DNA of 64,000 nucleotides, taken from assembly GCF_024436055.1 (NCBI RefSeq), contig NZ_JANFNH010000021.1, positions 35,465-99,464 of the forward strand, read 5' to 3'. Below the pieces are notes generated by a model, which was given only the letters and a program-made list of their open reading frames with translations, was not told where the DNA came from and did not search any database. The DNA comes from Streptantibioticus rubrisoli (GTDB taxonomy: Bacteria > Actinomycetota > Actinomycetes > Streptomycetales > Streptomycetaceae). The position numbers and the translations under genes are program-made. Positions 17,663 to 26,144 of this stretch are shown one piece after another (position 1 is the stretch's first letter; each line of letters opens with the position of its first letter).

Positions 17663-18440
17663 GCAGCAGCAGGGGACCGAGCGGGTTCCCACGGTGATCG
17701 TGGACGATCTGCACATCGTCTACCGGGTGCATGGCGCGGGTAGTGGCAAGGGCAGTGCCACGGCGGCGTTGAGCCGGATCGTACAGCGGAAGACCTCGCC
17801 GAACGTGCGTGAGGTGCACGCGGTGCGCGGGGTGAGTTTCGTGGCGTACCGGGGTGAGGCGGTCGGGCTGATCGGTTCGAACGGTTCGGGTAAGTCGACG
17901 ATGCTGCGGGCGATCGCGGGGTTGCTGCCGCCGGAGCGGGGTCGGGTCTATACCGATGGGCAGCCGTCGCTGCTGGGTGTTAACGCGGCGTTGATGAATG
18001 ACCTGACGGGGGAGCGGAACGTCATCCTGGGCGGCTTGGCCATGGGGATGAGTAATTCCGAGATTCGTGAGAAGTATCAGGACATTGTGGACTTCTCGGG
18101 GATCAATGAGAAGGGTGATTTCATTTCGCTGCCGATGCGGACGTATTCGTCGGGGATGGCGGCGCGGTTGCGGTTTTCGATCGCGGCGGCCAAGCAGCAC
18201 GATGTGTTGATGATCGATGAGGCGCTGGCGACGGGGGACCGGGCGTTTCAGAGGCGGTCGGAGGAGCGGATCCGGGAGTTGCGGGCGGAGGCCGGGACGG
18301 TGTTCCTGGTGAGTCACAACAACAAGTCGATCCGGGACACCTGTGATCGGGTGTTGTGGCTGGAGAAGGGCGAGCTGTGGATGGACGGCCCGACCGAAGA
18401 GGTGCTTGAGGCGTACGAGGAGCACACCGGCGGCAAATAG
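17655..18440 (+). CDS. ABC transporter ATPase, polysaccharide export type (Wzt/TagH-like)
   Basis: ATPase partner of the preceding permease, 261 residues. It has Walker A GSNGSGKST near residue 78, signature YSSGMAARLRFS, Walker B DVLMIDEALATGD and the switch His in FLVSHNN, an arrangement characteristic of teichoic-acid and O-antigen exporters. GTG 17655 overlaps the permease stop by eight bases. After about 17740 codon use departs from its neighbours: third positions favour G (and T) over C, as in TCG, GTG, GCG and TTG. The same pattern is seen in ispG at 27174, so it need not mean recent transfer. Confidence 0.88.
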   Translation: MAEQQQGTERVPTVIVDDLHIVYRVHGAGSGKGSATAALSRIVQRKTSPNVREVHAVRGVSFVAYRGEAVGLIGSNGSGKSTMLRAIAGLLPPERGRVYTDGQPSLLGVNAALMNDLTGERNVILGGLAMGMSNSEIREKYQDIVDFSGINEKGDFISLPMRTYSSGMAARLRFSIAAAKQHDVLMIDEALATGDRAFQRRSEERIRELRAEAGTVFLVSHNNKSIRDTCDRVLWLEKGELWMDGPTEEVLEAYEEHTGGK

Positions 18441-18471
18441 CCGTCCCGGCATACCGCGTGGACTTTTCCCC

Positions 18472-18500
18472 GGCCTCCGCCGACAGCGTCGGCGGAGGCC
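18472..18500 (+). terminator. strong stem-loop terminator
   Basis: A perfect 13-bp inverted repeat (GGCCTCCGCCGAC / GTCGGCGGAGGCC) with a three-base loop lies 31 bp past the ABC ATPase stop. It separates this operon from the hopanoid operon. Confidence 0.85.
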
Positions 18501-18784
18501 GATAGCGTGCTGCGCGGCAACTCATGGGGTGCAAGGGAAGATTCGCAACCCCCGGCTTGTTCTTCGTCCCGGTGGTTCTCGCGTACCACCCCCGCGTACG
18601 GCGGATCACTGTACGGCGTACGCTGGGGCGGTGCTCGGCGCCGGAATACCGATGGTCTGTCCCCCCGGTGGGGAGGGTAGGCGCGAAGGACGGTGTGAGC
18701 CGGAATGGAGGGGCGGTATTGGGAGCGGCGTGTCCGAAATGGGAAGATCCTAGGGATCGGTGTAGAACGGGGGATGTGGCGGCC
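18501..18784 (+). promoter_or_regulatory. hopanoid operon promoter region
   Basis: Non-coding stretch between the terminator and the first short ORF. The hexamer GCGTAC occurs at 18581, 18594 and 18616, and GTACGC completes an inverted pair around 18594-18622. These could be operator half-sites. A TAGAAC hexamer at about 18763 is a candidate -10. The promoter itself is not certain. Confidence 0.4.
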
Positions 18785-18850
18785 ATGACGACGCAGAACA
18801 TCCAGCTCCGAGGCGCGTCCGCCGCTCGCACCCGGGGCGTCCAGTGGTGA
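18785..18850 (+). CDS. 21-residue ORF coupled to hpnC
   Basis: ATG 18785 opens a 21-codon ORF (MTTQNIQLRGASAARTRGVQ plus Trp) whose TGA overlaps the GTG start of hpnC. GGGGGA lies ten bases upstream. It looks like a leader peptide or tiny protein that couples translation into hpnC. Function unknown, and without comparative data it could be chance. Confidence 0.4.
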   Translation: MTTQNIQLRGASAARTRGVQW

Positions 18851-19773
18851 CCGCGCGGGTGGGCGCCGGACCGGCCGACGAGGCCGCCCGGTCGCGGGCC
18901 GCGCAGTCCCGAGCCGTGCTGGACAAGGCCGCCCGTGAGAACTTCCCGGTAGCGCCGTTCTTCCTGCCGCGCGCCTGGCGCGACGACCTGATGGCCGTCT
19001 ACGGCTACGCCCGGCTGGTCGACGACATCGGCGACGGCGACCTGCCGCCCGGCCGGGACGACGCGGTGTGGCTCGGCCTGCCGCGCGAGGCGGCCGCCGA
19101 CCGGCTCGCCATGCTCGACGCCTTCGAGGCCGACCTGCGCCGGGTCTTCGACGCCACCCCCGGCCACCCCCTGCTGCGCGCACTGCAACCCACCGTCCGC
19201 CGCCACGGGCTCACCCCCGAGCCGTTCCTCGGCCTGATCGAGGCCAACCGCCAGGACCAGCGGGTCAGCCGCTACCCCGGCTACGCGGACCTGCTGGCCT
19301 ACTGTGAGCTGTCCGCCAACCCGGTGGGCCGACTGGTCCTCGCCATCACCGGCACCGCCACCCCCGAGCGGATCCGCCGCTCCGACGCCGTGTGCACCGC
19401 CCTGCAGATCGTCGAGCACCTCCAGGACGTAGCCGAGGACCTGCGCCGGGACCGCGTCTACCTGCCCGCTGAGGACATGGCGCGGTTCGGCGTCACCGAG
19501 GCCGACCTGGCCGCCCCCACCGGCGGCGCGAAGGTGCGTGCCCTGGTGAAATTCGAAGCGGAACGCGCCGGGGATCTGTTGAATGAAGGCACCCCGCTGG
19601 TGGGTAGCGTCCACGGCAGGCTGAAGCTGCTGCTCGCCGGGTTTGTCGCCGGAGGCCGGGCCGCGCTCGCGGCGGTCGCGGCCGCCAGGTACGACGTGCT
19701 GCCCGGGCCGCCGAAGGCCACCAAGCTCGGACTGCTGCGTGAGGTGGGCTCCACATTGCGACGAGAGGGGTGA
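18847..19773 (+). CDS. hpnC: squalene synthase-like protein HpnC (hydroxysqualene synthase)
   Basis: Trans-isoprenyl diphosphate synthase-fold enzyme, 308 residues. In bacteria HpnC, HpnD and HpnE together convert farnesyl diphosphate to squalene: HpnD makes presqualene diphosphate and HpnC turns it into hydroxysqualene. The two acidic motifs are LVDDIGDGD near residue 55 and LQDVAEDLRRDRVYLP near 195. GTG 18847 (or GTG 18844) overlaps the small ORF stop, and the 3' end overlaps hpnD by GTGA. First enzyme gene of the operon. Confidence 0.9.
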   Translation: MTARVGAGPADEAARSRAAQSRAVLDKAARENFPVAPFFLPRAWRDDLMAVYGYARLVDDIGDGDLPPGRDDAVWLGLPREAAADRLAMLDAFEADLRRVFDATPGHPLLRALQPTVRRHGLTPEPFLGLIEANRQDQRVSRYPGYADLLAYCELSANPVGRLVLAITGTATPERIRRSDAVCTALQIVEHLQDVAEDLRRDRVYLPAEDMARFGVTEADLAAPTGGAKVRALVKFEAERAGDLLNEGTPLVGSVHGRLKLLLAGFVAGGRAALAAVAAARYDVLPGPPKATKLGLLREVGSTLRREG

Positions 19774-20708
19774 GCCGGACCGTGGACGGTACCGCGCACA
19801 CGTCCGCGCCGGTGCTCGCTGCGTACCGGTACTGCGAGACCGTGACGGGGCAGCAGGCCCGTAACTTCGCGTACGGCATCAGGCTCCTGCCCGGCGAGAA
19901 GCGCCAGGCCATGTCGGCGCTGTACGCGTTCTCCCGCCGGGTGGACGACATCGGTGACGGCGACCTCGACCCGGCCGTCAAGCAGGTCCGGCTGGAGGAG
20001 ACCAGAGCGCTGCTCGGCCGGATCCGGGACGGCGAGATCGCCGAGGACGACACCGACCCGGTGGCGGTCGCGCTCGCCGACGCCGCGCGCCGCTTCCCGC
20101 TGCCGCTCGGCGGCCTGGACGAACTCATCGACGGCGTGCTGATGGACGTACGCGGTGAGTCCTACGAGACCTGGGACGACCTGAAGGACTACTGCCGCTG
20201 CGTCGCCGGGGCCATCGGACGGCTCTCGCTCGGCGTGTTCGGCACCGTGCCCGGCGCACCCGAGGCCGAACGGGCCGCCGAGTACGCCAACACGCTCGGC
20301 CTCGCCCTCCAACTCACCAACGTCCTACGGGACGTACGGGAGGACGCGGCCAACGGACGCAGCTATCTGCCCGCCGAGGACCTCGCCAAGTTCGGTTGCT
20401 CCGCCGGGTTCCACAGTTCGCGGCCGCCGGAAGGCTCCGACTTCACCGGACTCATGCACTTCGAGGTCCGCCGCGCCCGGGCGCTGTTCGACGAGGGCTT
20501 CCGGCTGCTGCCCATGCTCGACCGGCGCAGCGGCGCCTGCGTCGCCGCCATGGCCGGGATCTACCGCCGACTGCTGGAGCGGATCGCCGCCGACCCCGAG
20601 GCCGTGCTGCGCGGCCGGGTCTCCCTGCCCGGCCGCGAGAAGGCGTACGTCGCGCTGCGCGGCCTCGCGGGGCTCGACGCCAGGCAGATCGCCAGGGGGC
20701 GCGCCTGA
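19770..20708 (+). CDS. hpnD: presqualene diphosphate synthase HpnD
   Basis: Condenses two farnesyl diphosphates into presqualene diphosphate. The 312-residue product has the first Asp-rich motif RRVDDIGDGD and the second LTNVLRDVREDAANGRSYLP, with Tyr-rich GESYETWDDLKDYC between, all as in HpnD. GTG 19770 lies in the overlap with the hpnC stop; the TGA shares one base with the next short ORF's ATG. Confidence 0.92.
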   Translation: MSRTVDGTAHTSAPVLAAYRYCETVTGQQARNFAYGIRLLPGEKRQAMSALYAFSRRVDDIGDGDLDPAVKQVRLEETRALLGRIRDGEIAEDDTDPVAVALADAARRFPLPLGGLDELIDGVLMDVRGESYETWDDLKDYCRCVAGAIGRLSLGVFGTVPGAPEAERAAEYANTLGLALQLTNVLRDVREDAANGRSYLPAEDLAKFGCSAGFHSSRPPEGSDFTGLMHFEVRRARALFDEGFRLLPMLDRRSGACVAAMAGIYRRLLERIAADPEAVLRGRVSLPGREKAYVALRGLAGLDARQIARGRA

Positions 20709-20815
20709 TGCACCACGTACCACCGAACGCCACGCACGGTCACTCAACCCTGCCGAGCCGCCGCGCGTCCCTCACTGCGCCGCCACACGGCGGCGGTGAA
20801 CGGGGGCGGGCATGA
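20708..20815 (+). CDS. 35-residue basic small protein coupled to hpnE
   Basis: ORF of 35 codons starting MHHVPPNATHGHSTLPSRRA, followed by SLTAPPHGGGERGRA. It begins on the hpnD stop (one-base overlap) and its TGA overlaps the hpnE ATG (ATGA). RRASLTA followed by a Gly/Arg-rich tail recalls the short Streptomyces DUF6380-type peptides, but I recognise it only by pattern. The two overlaps argue it is translated and may serve as a coupling ORF. Confidence 0.5.
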   Translation: MHHVPPNATHGHSTLPSRRASLTAPPHGGGERGRA

Positions 20816-22245
20816 GCGAGCACGCGGCACCCCAGGCCGCGCGGCCACCGGAGGCGGTGGTGGTCGGCGGCGGGCTGGCCGGCACCACGGCCGCGCTCAC
20901 CCTCGCCGACGCCGGGCTGCGGGTCACCCTGGTGGAGGGCCGACCGAGGCTCGGCGGGCTCGCCTTCTCGTTCCAACGCGCCACGCCCATCGGCGAGTTG
21001 ACGGTCGACAACGGCCAGCACGTGTTCCTGCGGTGCTGCACCGCCTACCAGTGGTTCCTGGACCGGATCGCCGCCCAGGACCTGGTCACCCTCCAGGACC
21101 GGCTCGACGTACCGGTGCTGGACGCGCGCCGCGCCCGGCTCGGACGGCTGCGCCGCGCCGCGCTGCCGGTACCGCTGCACCTGGCCGCGTCGCTCGCCAC
21201 GTACCCGCACCTGTCGCTCGCCGAGCGAGCCAAGGTCGGGCGGGCCGCGCTGGCGCTGCGCGGTCTCGACCTGGACGACCCGGCGCTGGACGAGACCGAC
21301 TTCGCCAGCTGGCTGCGGGACCGCGGCCAGTCACCGCGCACCGTCGCCGCGCTGTGGGACCTGGTCGGCATCGCCACCCTCAACGCCACCGCCGAGCAGT
21401 CCTCGCTGGCGCTGGCCGCCATGGTGTTCAAGACCGGGCTGCTGTCCCATCCCGGCGCCGCCGACATCGGCTGGGCTACCGCGCCGCTGGGCGACCTGCA
21501 CCACGGCCGCGCCCAGGCCGCCTTGGACAAGGCGGGCGTGCGCACCGTACTGCGCGGCCGGGCGACCGCGCTGCGGCCCGCGGCGGACGGCGGCTGGCAG
21601 GTCGAGCTGGCCACCGGCCCCGGCCGCGCCGAGCGGCTGACCGCCGCGACCGTGGTGCTGGCGGTACCGCAGCGCGAGGCGCACGGTCTGCTGCCGGACG
21701 GCGCGCTGGCGGACCCCGGCGCGCTGCTGAGCATCGGCACCGCACCGATCCTCAACATCCATGTCGTCTACGACCGCACGGTCACCCAGCGGCCCTTCTT
21801 CGCCGCCCTGGACAGCCCGGTGCAGTGGGTCTTCGACCGCACCCACACCTCCGGGATGACGGGCTCCCCGGGAGCACAGCACTGCCAGTACCTGGCGCTG
21901 TCCCAGTCGGCCGCGCACGACGACATCGACCGTCCCGTCAGCGAGCTGCGGGAGAAGTACCTGCCCGCGCTGGAGCGGCTGCTGCCCGCCGCGCGCGGCG
22001 CCACGGTACGGGACTTCTTCGTGACCCGGGAACGCACCGCCACCTTCGCCCCCACCCCCGGCGTCGGCAGACTGCGCCCCCAGGCCCGCACCCAGGCGCC
22101 CGGCCTGTACCTGGCCGGCGCGTGGACCGCCACCGGCTGGCCCGCGACCATGGAGGGCGCCGTGCGCAGCGGCCTGCGGGCCGCCAGGGAAGCGCTCACG
22201 GAACTCGGCAGGCCCGCTCCGGACGGGGAGTTGACGGCCGCATGA
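20812..22245 (+). CDS. hpnE: hydroxysqualene dehydroxylase HpnE (FAD-dependent)
   Basis: Flavin amine oxidase/phytoene-desaturase-fold enzyme of 477 residues that reduces hydroxysqualene to squalene. The FAD-binding VVVGGGLAGTTAALTLADAG is at residues 14-33 and the second dinucleotide segment RLGGLAFSF follows. Near the C-terminus GLYLAGAWTATGWPATMEGA is the typical FAD-closing motif. ATG 20812 overlaps the short ORF stop. The 3' end overlaps an alternative start of the next gene. Confidence 0.92.
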   Translation: MSEHAAPQAARPPEAVVVGGGLAGTTAALTLADAGLRVTLVEGRPRLGGLAFSFQRATPIGELTVDNGQHVFLRCCTAYQWFLDRIAAQDLVTLQDRLDVPVLDARRARLGRLRRAALPVPLHLAASLATYPHLSLAERAKVGRAALALRGLDLDDPALDETDFASWLRDRGQSPRTVAALWDLVGIATLNATAEQSSLALAAMVFKTGLLSHPGAADIGWATAPLGDLHHGRAQAALDKAGVRTVLRGRATALRPAADGGWQVELATGPGRAERLTAATVVLAVPQREAHGLLPDGALADPGALLSIGTAPILNIHVVYDRTVTQRPFFAALDSPVQWVFDRTHTSGMTGSPGAQHCQYLALSQSAAHDDIDRPVSELREKYLPALERLLPAARGATVRDFFVTRERTATFAPTPGVGRLRPQARTQAPGLYLAGAWTATGWPATMEGAVRSGLRAAREALTELGRPAPDGELTAA

Positions 22246-22280
22246 GCCACCAGGACATCCATAAGACCCAAGGAGAACAC

Positions 22281-23351
22281 GTGACCCCGGCCCACGAGCA
22301 GGTCGCAGCGCCCGAGGCGCACGACGGCGTCACCGCGCTGCTGGAGCGCGGGCGGACGATGTCCACCCCGGTGCTCCGCGCGGCGGTGGACCGGCTCGCG
22401 CCTCCGATGAACACCGTCGCCGCCTACCACTTCGGCTGGATCGACGCCACCGGACGCCCCACCGACGGCGACAGCGGCAAGGCGGTACGCCCCGCCCTCG
22501 CCCTGATGTCCGCTCAGGCCGCGGGCGCCGCGCCCGAGACCGGCATCCCGGGAGCGGTCGCCGTCGAGCTGGTGCACAACTTCTCGCTGCTGCACGACGA
22601 CCTGATGGACGGCGACGAGCAACGCCGTCACCGCGACACCGTGTGGAAGGTGCACGGCCCGGCGCAGGCGATCCTGGTCGGCGACGCGCTGTTCGCGCTG
22701 GCCAACGAGATCCTGCTGGAGGTCGGCACCAACGACGCCTTGCGCGCCACCAAGCGGCTCACCACCGCCACCCGCAAGCTGATCGACGGTCAGGCCCAGG
22801 ACATCTCCTTCGAGCACCGCGAGCGGGTCACCGTCGAGGAGTGCCTGGAGATGGAGGGCAACAAGACCGGCGCCCTGCTGGCCTGTGCCTCCTCCATCGG
22901 CGCGGTGCTCGGCGGCGCCGACGAGGCCACCGCCGACGCCCTGGAGGCGTACGGCTACCACCTGGGCCTGGCGTTCCAGGCGGTGGACGACCTGCTGGGC
23001 ATCTGGGGCGAGCCCGCCGTCACCGGCAAGCAGACCTGGAGCGACCTGCGGCAGCGCAAGAAGTCGCTGCCGGTCGTCGCCGCGCTGGCCGCCGAGGGCG
23101 CCGCCGCCGAGCGGCTCGCCGAACTGCTGGCCGCCGACGCCAAGAACCCGGAAATCGGCGACTTCAGCGAGGAAGAATTCGCCGACCGCGCCGCGTTGAT
23201 CGAAGAGGCGGGCGGACGCGAGTGGACCGCGCGGGAAGCCCGCCGCCAGCACGCGACGGCGCTGGACGCATTGCGGGGGGTCGCCATGCCCGAAGAAACC
23301 CGGCAAAACCTCTTCGCTCTCGCCGACTTCGTTGTGGTACGAGAAAGATGA
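22281..23351 (+). CDS. polyprenyl (farnesyl-type) diphosphate synthase
   Basis: Makes the allylic diphosphate, probably farnesyl diphosphate, used by HpnD. The 356-residue protein has the first aspartate-rich region LLHDDLMDGDEQRRHRDTVW and the second FQAVDDLLGIWGEPAVTGK, both intact. GTG 22281 is chosen because AAGGAG stands five bases before it. An in-frame ATG at 22242 overlapping the hpnE stop would add 13 residues (MSHQDIHKTQGEH). Chain length cannot be set safely from sequence alone. Confidence 0.9.
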   Translation: MTPAHEQVAAPEAHDGVTALLERGRTMSTPVLRAAVDRLAPPMNTVAAYHFGWIDATGRPTDGDSGKAVRPALALMSAQAAGAAPETGIPGAVAVELVHNFSLLHDDLMDGDEQRRHRDTVWKVHGPAQAILVGDALFALANEILLEVGTNDALRATKRLTTATRKLIDGQAQDISFEHRERVTVEECLEMEGNKTGALLACASSIGAVLGGADEATADALEAYGYHLGLAFQAVDDLLGIWGEPAVTGKQTWSDLRQRKKSLPVVAALAAEGAAAERLAELLAADAKNPEIGDFSEEEFADRAALIEEAGGREWTAREARRQHATALDALRGVAMPEETRQNLFALADFVVVRER

Positions 23352-23464
23352 CCAAGGCAACCGACGACTTATCACAGTCCGACGACTTAACCCAGTCGCC
23401 GACCGCACGTCCGCAGCGACGTGCGGTGGAAGCCCCACCAGCGCATTGTGCAGAAGGGGAAGCC

Positions 23465-25477
23465 ATGACAGCGACGACCGACGGCAGCGCGGGATCATCG
23501 TCACCCCGTGTCACCTCGGCCAACAAAACATCGACCCCGGCCTCCGCGGCCGACTCCGTACCGGAGTTGGACGAGATGGCGGCCCGCACCGCGGAGCGGG
23601 CCACCTCCTATCTGCTCGCCGCCCAGCACGAGGACGGATGGTGGAAGGGTGCCCTGGAGACCAACGTCACCATGGACGCCGAGGATCTGATGCTCCGTCA
23701 GTTCCTGGGTATCCAGGACGACAGGACCCTTGAGGCGGGCGCCCGCTGGATCCGCTCCCAGCAGCGGGAGGACGGAACCTGGGCCACGTTCTACGGCGGC
23801 CCGGGCGAACTGTCCACCACCGTCGAGGCCTACACCGCACTGCGGCTCGCCGGTGACCAACCCGACGCGCCGCACATGGCGAAGGCCTCGGCCTGGGTGC
23901 GCGAACAGGGCGGCATCGCCGCCACCCGGGTCTTCACCCGCATCTGGCTGGCCCTGTTCGGCTGGTGGCGGTGGGAGGACCTGCCCGAACTGCCGCCGGA
24001 ACTGATCTACCTGCCCAAGTGGTTCCCGCTCAACATCTACTCCTTCGGCCAGTGGGCCCGGCAGACCATCGTGCCGCTGACCGTGGTCGGCGCCCACCGC
24101 CCGGTGCGCCCCGCGCCGTTCTCGCTGGACGAGCTGCACACCGATCCCGCCCGGCCCAACCCGCCCCGCCCGACCGCCCCGCTGACCAGCTGGGAGGGCG
24201 TCTTCCAGCGCTTGGACAAGGCGCTGCACGCCTACCGCAGGGTCAACCTCAAGCCGCTGCGCCGTACCGCGTTGAACGTGTGCGCCCGCTGGATCATCGA
24301 GCGGCAGGAGAACGACGGCTGCTGGGGCGGCATCCAACCGCCCGCCGTCTACTCGCTGATCGCCCTGCACCTGCTCGGCTACGACATGCAACACCCCGTG
24401 ATGCGCGCCGGGCTTGAGTCGCTGGACCGCTTCGCGGTGTGGCACGAGGACGGCAGCCGGATGATCGAGGCCTGCCAGTCCCCGGTGTGGGACACCTGTC
24501 TGGCCGCCATCGCCCTGGCCGACGCCGGGCTGCCCGCCGACCACCCGGCGCTGGTGAAGGCGGCAGGCTGGATGCTGGACGAGCAGATCATCCGCAGCGG
24601 TGACTGGGCGGTGCGCCGTCCCCAACTGCCGCCGGGCGGCTGGGCGTTCGAGTTCCACAACGACAACTACCCGGACATCGACGACAGCGCGGAGGTGGTG
24701 CTGGCGCTCAGGCGCATCGCCCACCCCGATCGGGCCAGGCTTCGAACCGCCATCGAGCGCGGCACGCGCTGGGTGCTGGGCATGCAGTCCAAGAACGGCG
24801 CCTGGGGCGCGTTCGACGTGGACAACACCAGCCGACTGCCCAACCTGCTGCCGTTCTGCGACTTCGGCGAGGTCATCGATCCGCCGTCGGCCGACGTCAC
24901 CGCGCACGTCGTGGAGATGCTGGCCGCCGTCGGCCTGGCCGACGACCCGCGCACCCGACGCGGCGTGGAGTGGCTGCTGTCCGAACAGGAGGCCAACGGC
25001 TCCTGGTTCGGCCGCTGGGGCGTCAACTACGTCTATGGCACGGGCTCGGTGGTGCCCGCGCTGGTCGCCGCCGGGATTCCGGCGTCGCATCCGGCGATCC
25101 GCCAAGCGGTCAGCTGGCTGGAGAGCGTGCAGAACGCCGACGGCGGTTGGGGCGAGGACCTGCGCTCCTACGCCGACACCGGCTGGATCGCCCGCGGCAC
25201 CTCCACCGCCTCGCAGACCGCCTGGGCGCTGCTGGCCCTGCTGGCCGCGGGCGAGCGGGACGGCAAGGCGGTCGAGCGCGGCATCCGCTGGCTCGCCCAG
25301 ACCCAGGCCCCCGACGGTTCCTGGGACGAGCCGTACTTCACCGGCACCGGCTTCCCCTGGGACTTCTCCATCAACTACCACCTGTACCGGATGGTCTTCC
25401 CGGTCACAGCGCTCGGTCGCTACCTGCACGGTGAACCCTCCCTGCAGGCCGCCGCCCCGCTGGGGAAGGCCGCTTGA
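23465..25477 (+). CDS. shc: squalene-hopene cyclase
   Basis: Membrane-associated class II triterpene cyclase turning squalene into hopene/hopanol, 670 residues. The protonating motif PDIDD lies at about 403-407. QW repeats are plain: QREDGTWATFYGG, QSKNGAWGAFD, QNADGGWGEDL and QAPDGSWDEPYF. Start MTATTDGSAGSSSP is conserved in the S. coelicolor enzyme as I remember it, and AAGGGGA precedes it; an earlier ATG at 23348 overlapping the previous gene is less likely. It is the central enzyme of the hopanoid pathway. Confidence 0.95.
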   Translation: MTATTDGSAGSSSPRVTSANKTSTPASAADSVPELDEMAARTAERATSYLLAAQHEDGWWKGALETNVTMDAEDLMLRQFLGIQDDRTLEAGARWIRSQQREDGTWATFYGGPGELSTTVEAYTALRLAGDQPDAPHMAKASAWVREQGGIAATRVFTRIWLALFGWWRWEDLPELPPELIYLPKWFPLNIYSFGQWARQTIVPLTVVGAHRPVRPAPFSLDELHTDPARPNPPRPTAPLTSWEGVFQRLDKALHAYRRVNLKPLRRTALNVCARWIIERQENDGCWGGIQPPAVYSLIALHLLGYDMQHPVMRAGLESLDRFAVWHEDGSRMIEACQSPVWDTCLAAIALADAGLPADHPALVKAAGWMLDEQIIRSGDWAVRRPQLPPGGWAFEFHNDNYPDIDDSAEVVLALRRIAHPDRARLRTAIERGTRWVLGMQSKNGAWGAFDVDNTSRLPNLLPFCDFGEVIDPPSADVTAHVVEMLAAVGLADDPRTRRGVEWLLSEQEANGSWFGRWGVNYVYGTGSVVPALVAAGIPASHPAIRQAVSWLESVQNADGGWGEDLRSYADTGWIARGTSTASQTAWALLALLAAGERDGKAVERGIRWLAQTQAPDGSWDEPYFTGTGFPWDFSINYHLYRMVFPVTALGRYLHGEPSLQAAAPLGKAA

Positions 25478-26139
25478 TGTACCGGTCCGAAACCGAGCCG
25501 ATACCACCCGACGTGGAGAAACGGCCGGACGGTGCGGACCTCGGTCGCGGGCCGCTGCTGATCGTCTGTGCGCTGGGCATCGAGGCCGCCGCGCTGCGCC
25601 GGGGAAGCCGCTCCGGCGCGGCCGCTCCGGTCGCGCTGCTGCGCACCGGCATGGGGCCGCGGGCCGCGCGGCGCGCGGTGACCCGGGCGCTGCGCGATAA
25701 CCCCGCGCTGCACCGCGCGGCGGTGCTCGCCACCGGGTTCTGCGCCGGGCTGGCCCCCGGTGTCGCCCCCGGCGACGTGGTCGTCGACGACCGCACGGCC
25801 GACGGCGCGCCGCTGGCCGCCGCCCTGACCCGGCTGGGGGTCACCGTCCACACCGGGCGGATCGCCGGGTCCGACCATGTGGTCCGGGGCGCGGAGCGAT
25901 CCGCGCTGCGCGCGGCCGGGGCGACGGCGGTCGACATGGAGTCGGCCGCCGTGCAGCACGCGGCCCTCGCCGCGGGGCCGCGTCCGGTGACCGCCGTCCG
26001 TGTCGTTGTGGACACCCCTGAGTACGAACTCCTGCGTGTCGCGACGCTGCGCACAGGAATCAACGCGTTCCGCGTGTTGAGGTCTATTCTTCCCGCCTTT
26101 CTTGATTGGCACCGCTCTACCGAGCTCCCTTGGAGGTGA
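25477..26139 (+). CDS. hpnG: adenosylhopane nucleosidase/phosphorylase HpnG
   Basis: Phosphorylase-superfamily protein of 220 residues. In hopanoid tail synthesis it removes adenine from adenosylhopane to give ribosylhopane or its phosphate. It has IVCALGIEAAALRRG at the N-terminus, LLRTGMGPRAARRAV and the substrate-binding AVDMESAAVQHAA. The ATG shares one base with the shc stop (TGATG). The last codons contain the strong ribosome site of hpnH. Confidence 0.85.
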   Translation: MYRSETEPIPPDVEKRPDGADLGRGPLLIVCALGIEAAALRRGSRSGAAAPVALLRTGMGPRAARRAVTRALRDNPALHRAAVLATGFCAGLAPGVAPGDVVVDDRTADGAPLAAALTRLGVTVHTGRIAGSDHVVRGAERSALRAAGATAVDMESAAVQHAALAAGPRPVTAVRVVVDTPEYELLRVATLRTGINAFRVLRSILPAFLDWHRSTELPWR

Positions 26140-26144
26140 GCCAG

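Noticed and set aside
17655..18440. Horizontal transfer of the exporter ATPase gene
   Set aside because: Codon use is odd, but the gene overlaps its permease partner and ispG shows the same pattern, so transfer is not the simplest explanation; kept only as a composition anomaly.
20796..22280. Upstream extension of the polyprenyl synthase frame through hpnE
   Set aside because: Shifted reading of hpnE; protein similarity starts only at 22281 (or 22242).
23501..25507. 668-codon minus-strand frame opposite squalene-hopene cyclase
   Set aside because: Antisense shadow of shc; rich in Gly, Arg, Val and His, with no motif and no ribosome site.
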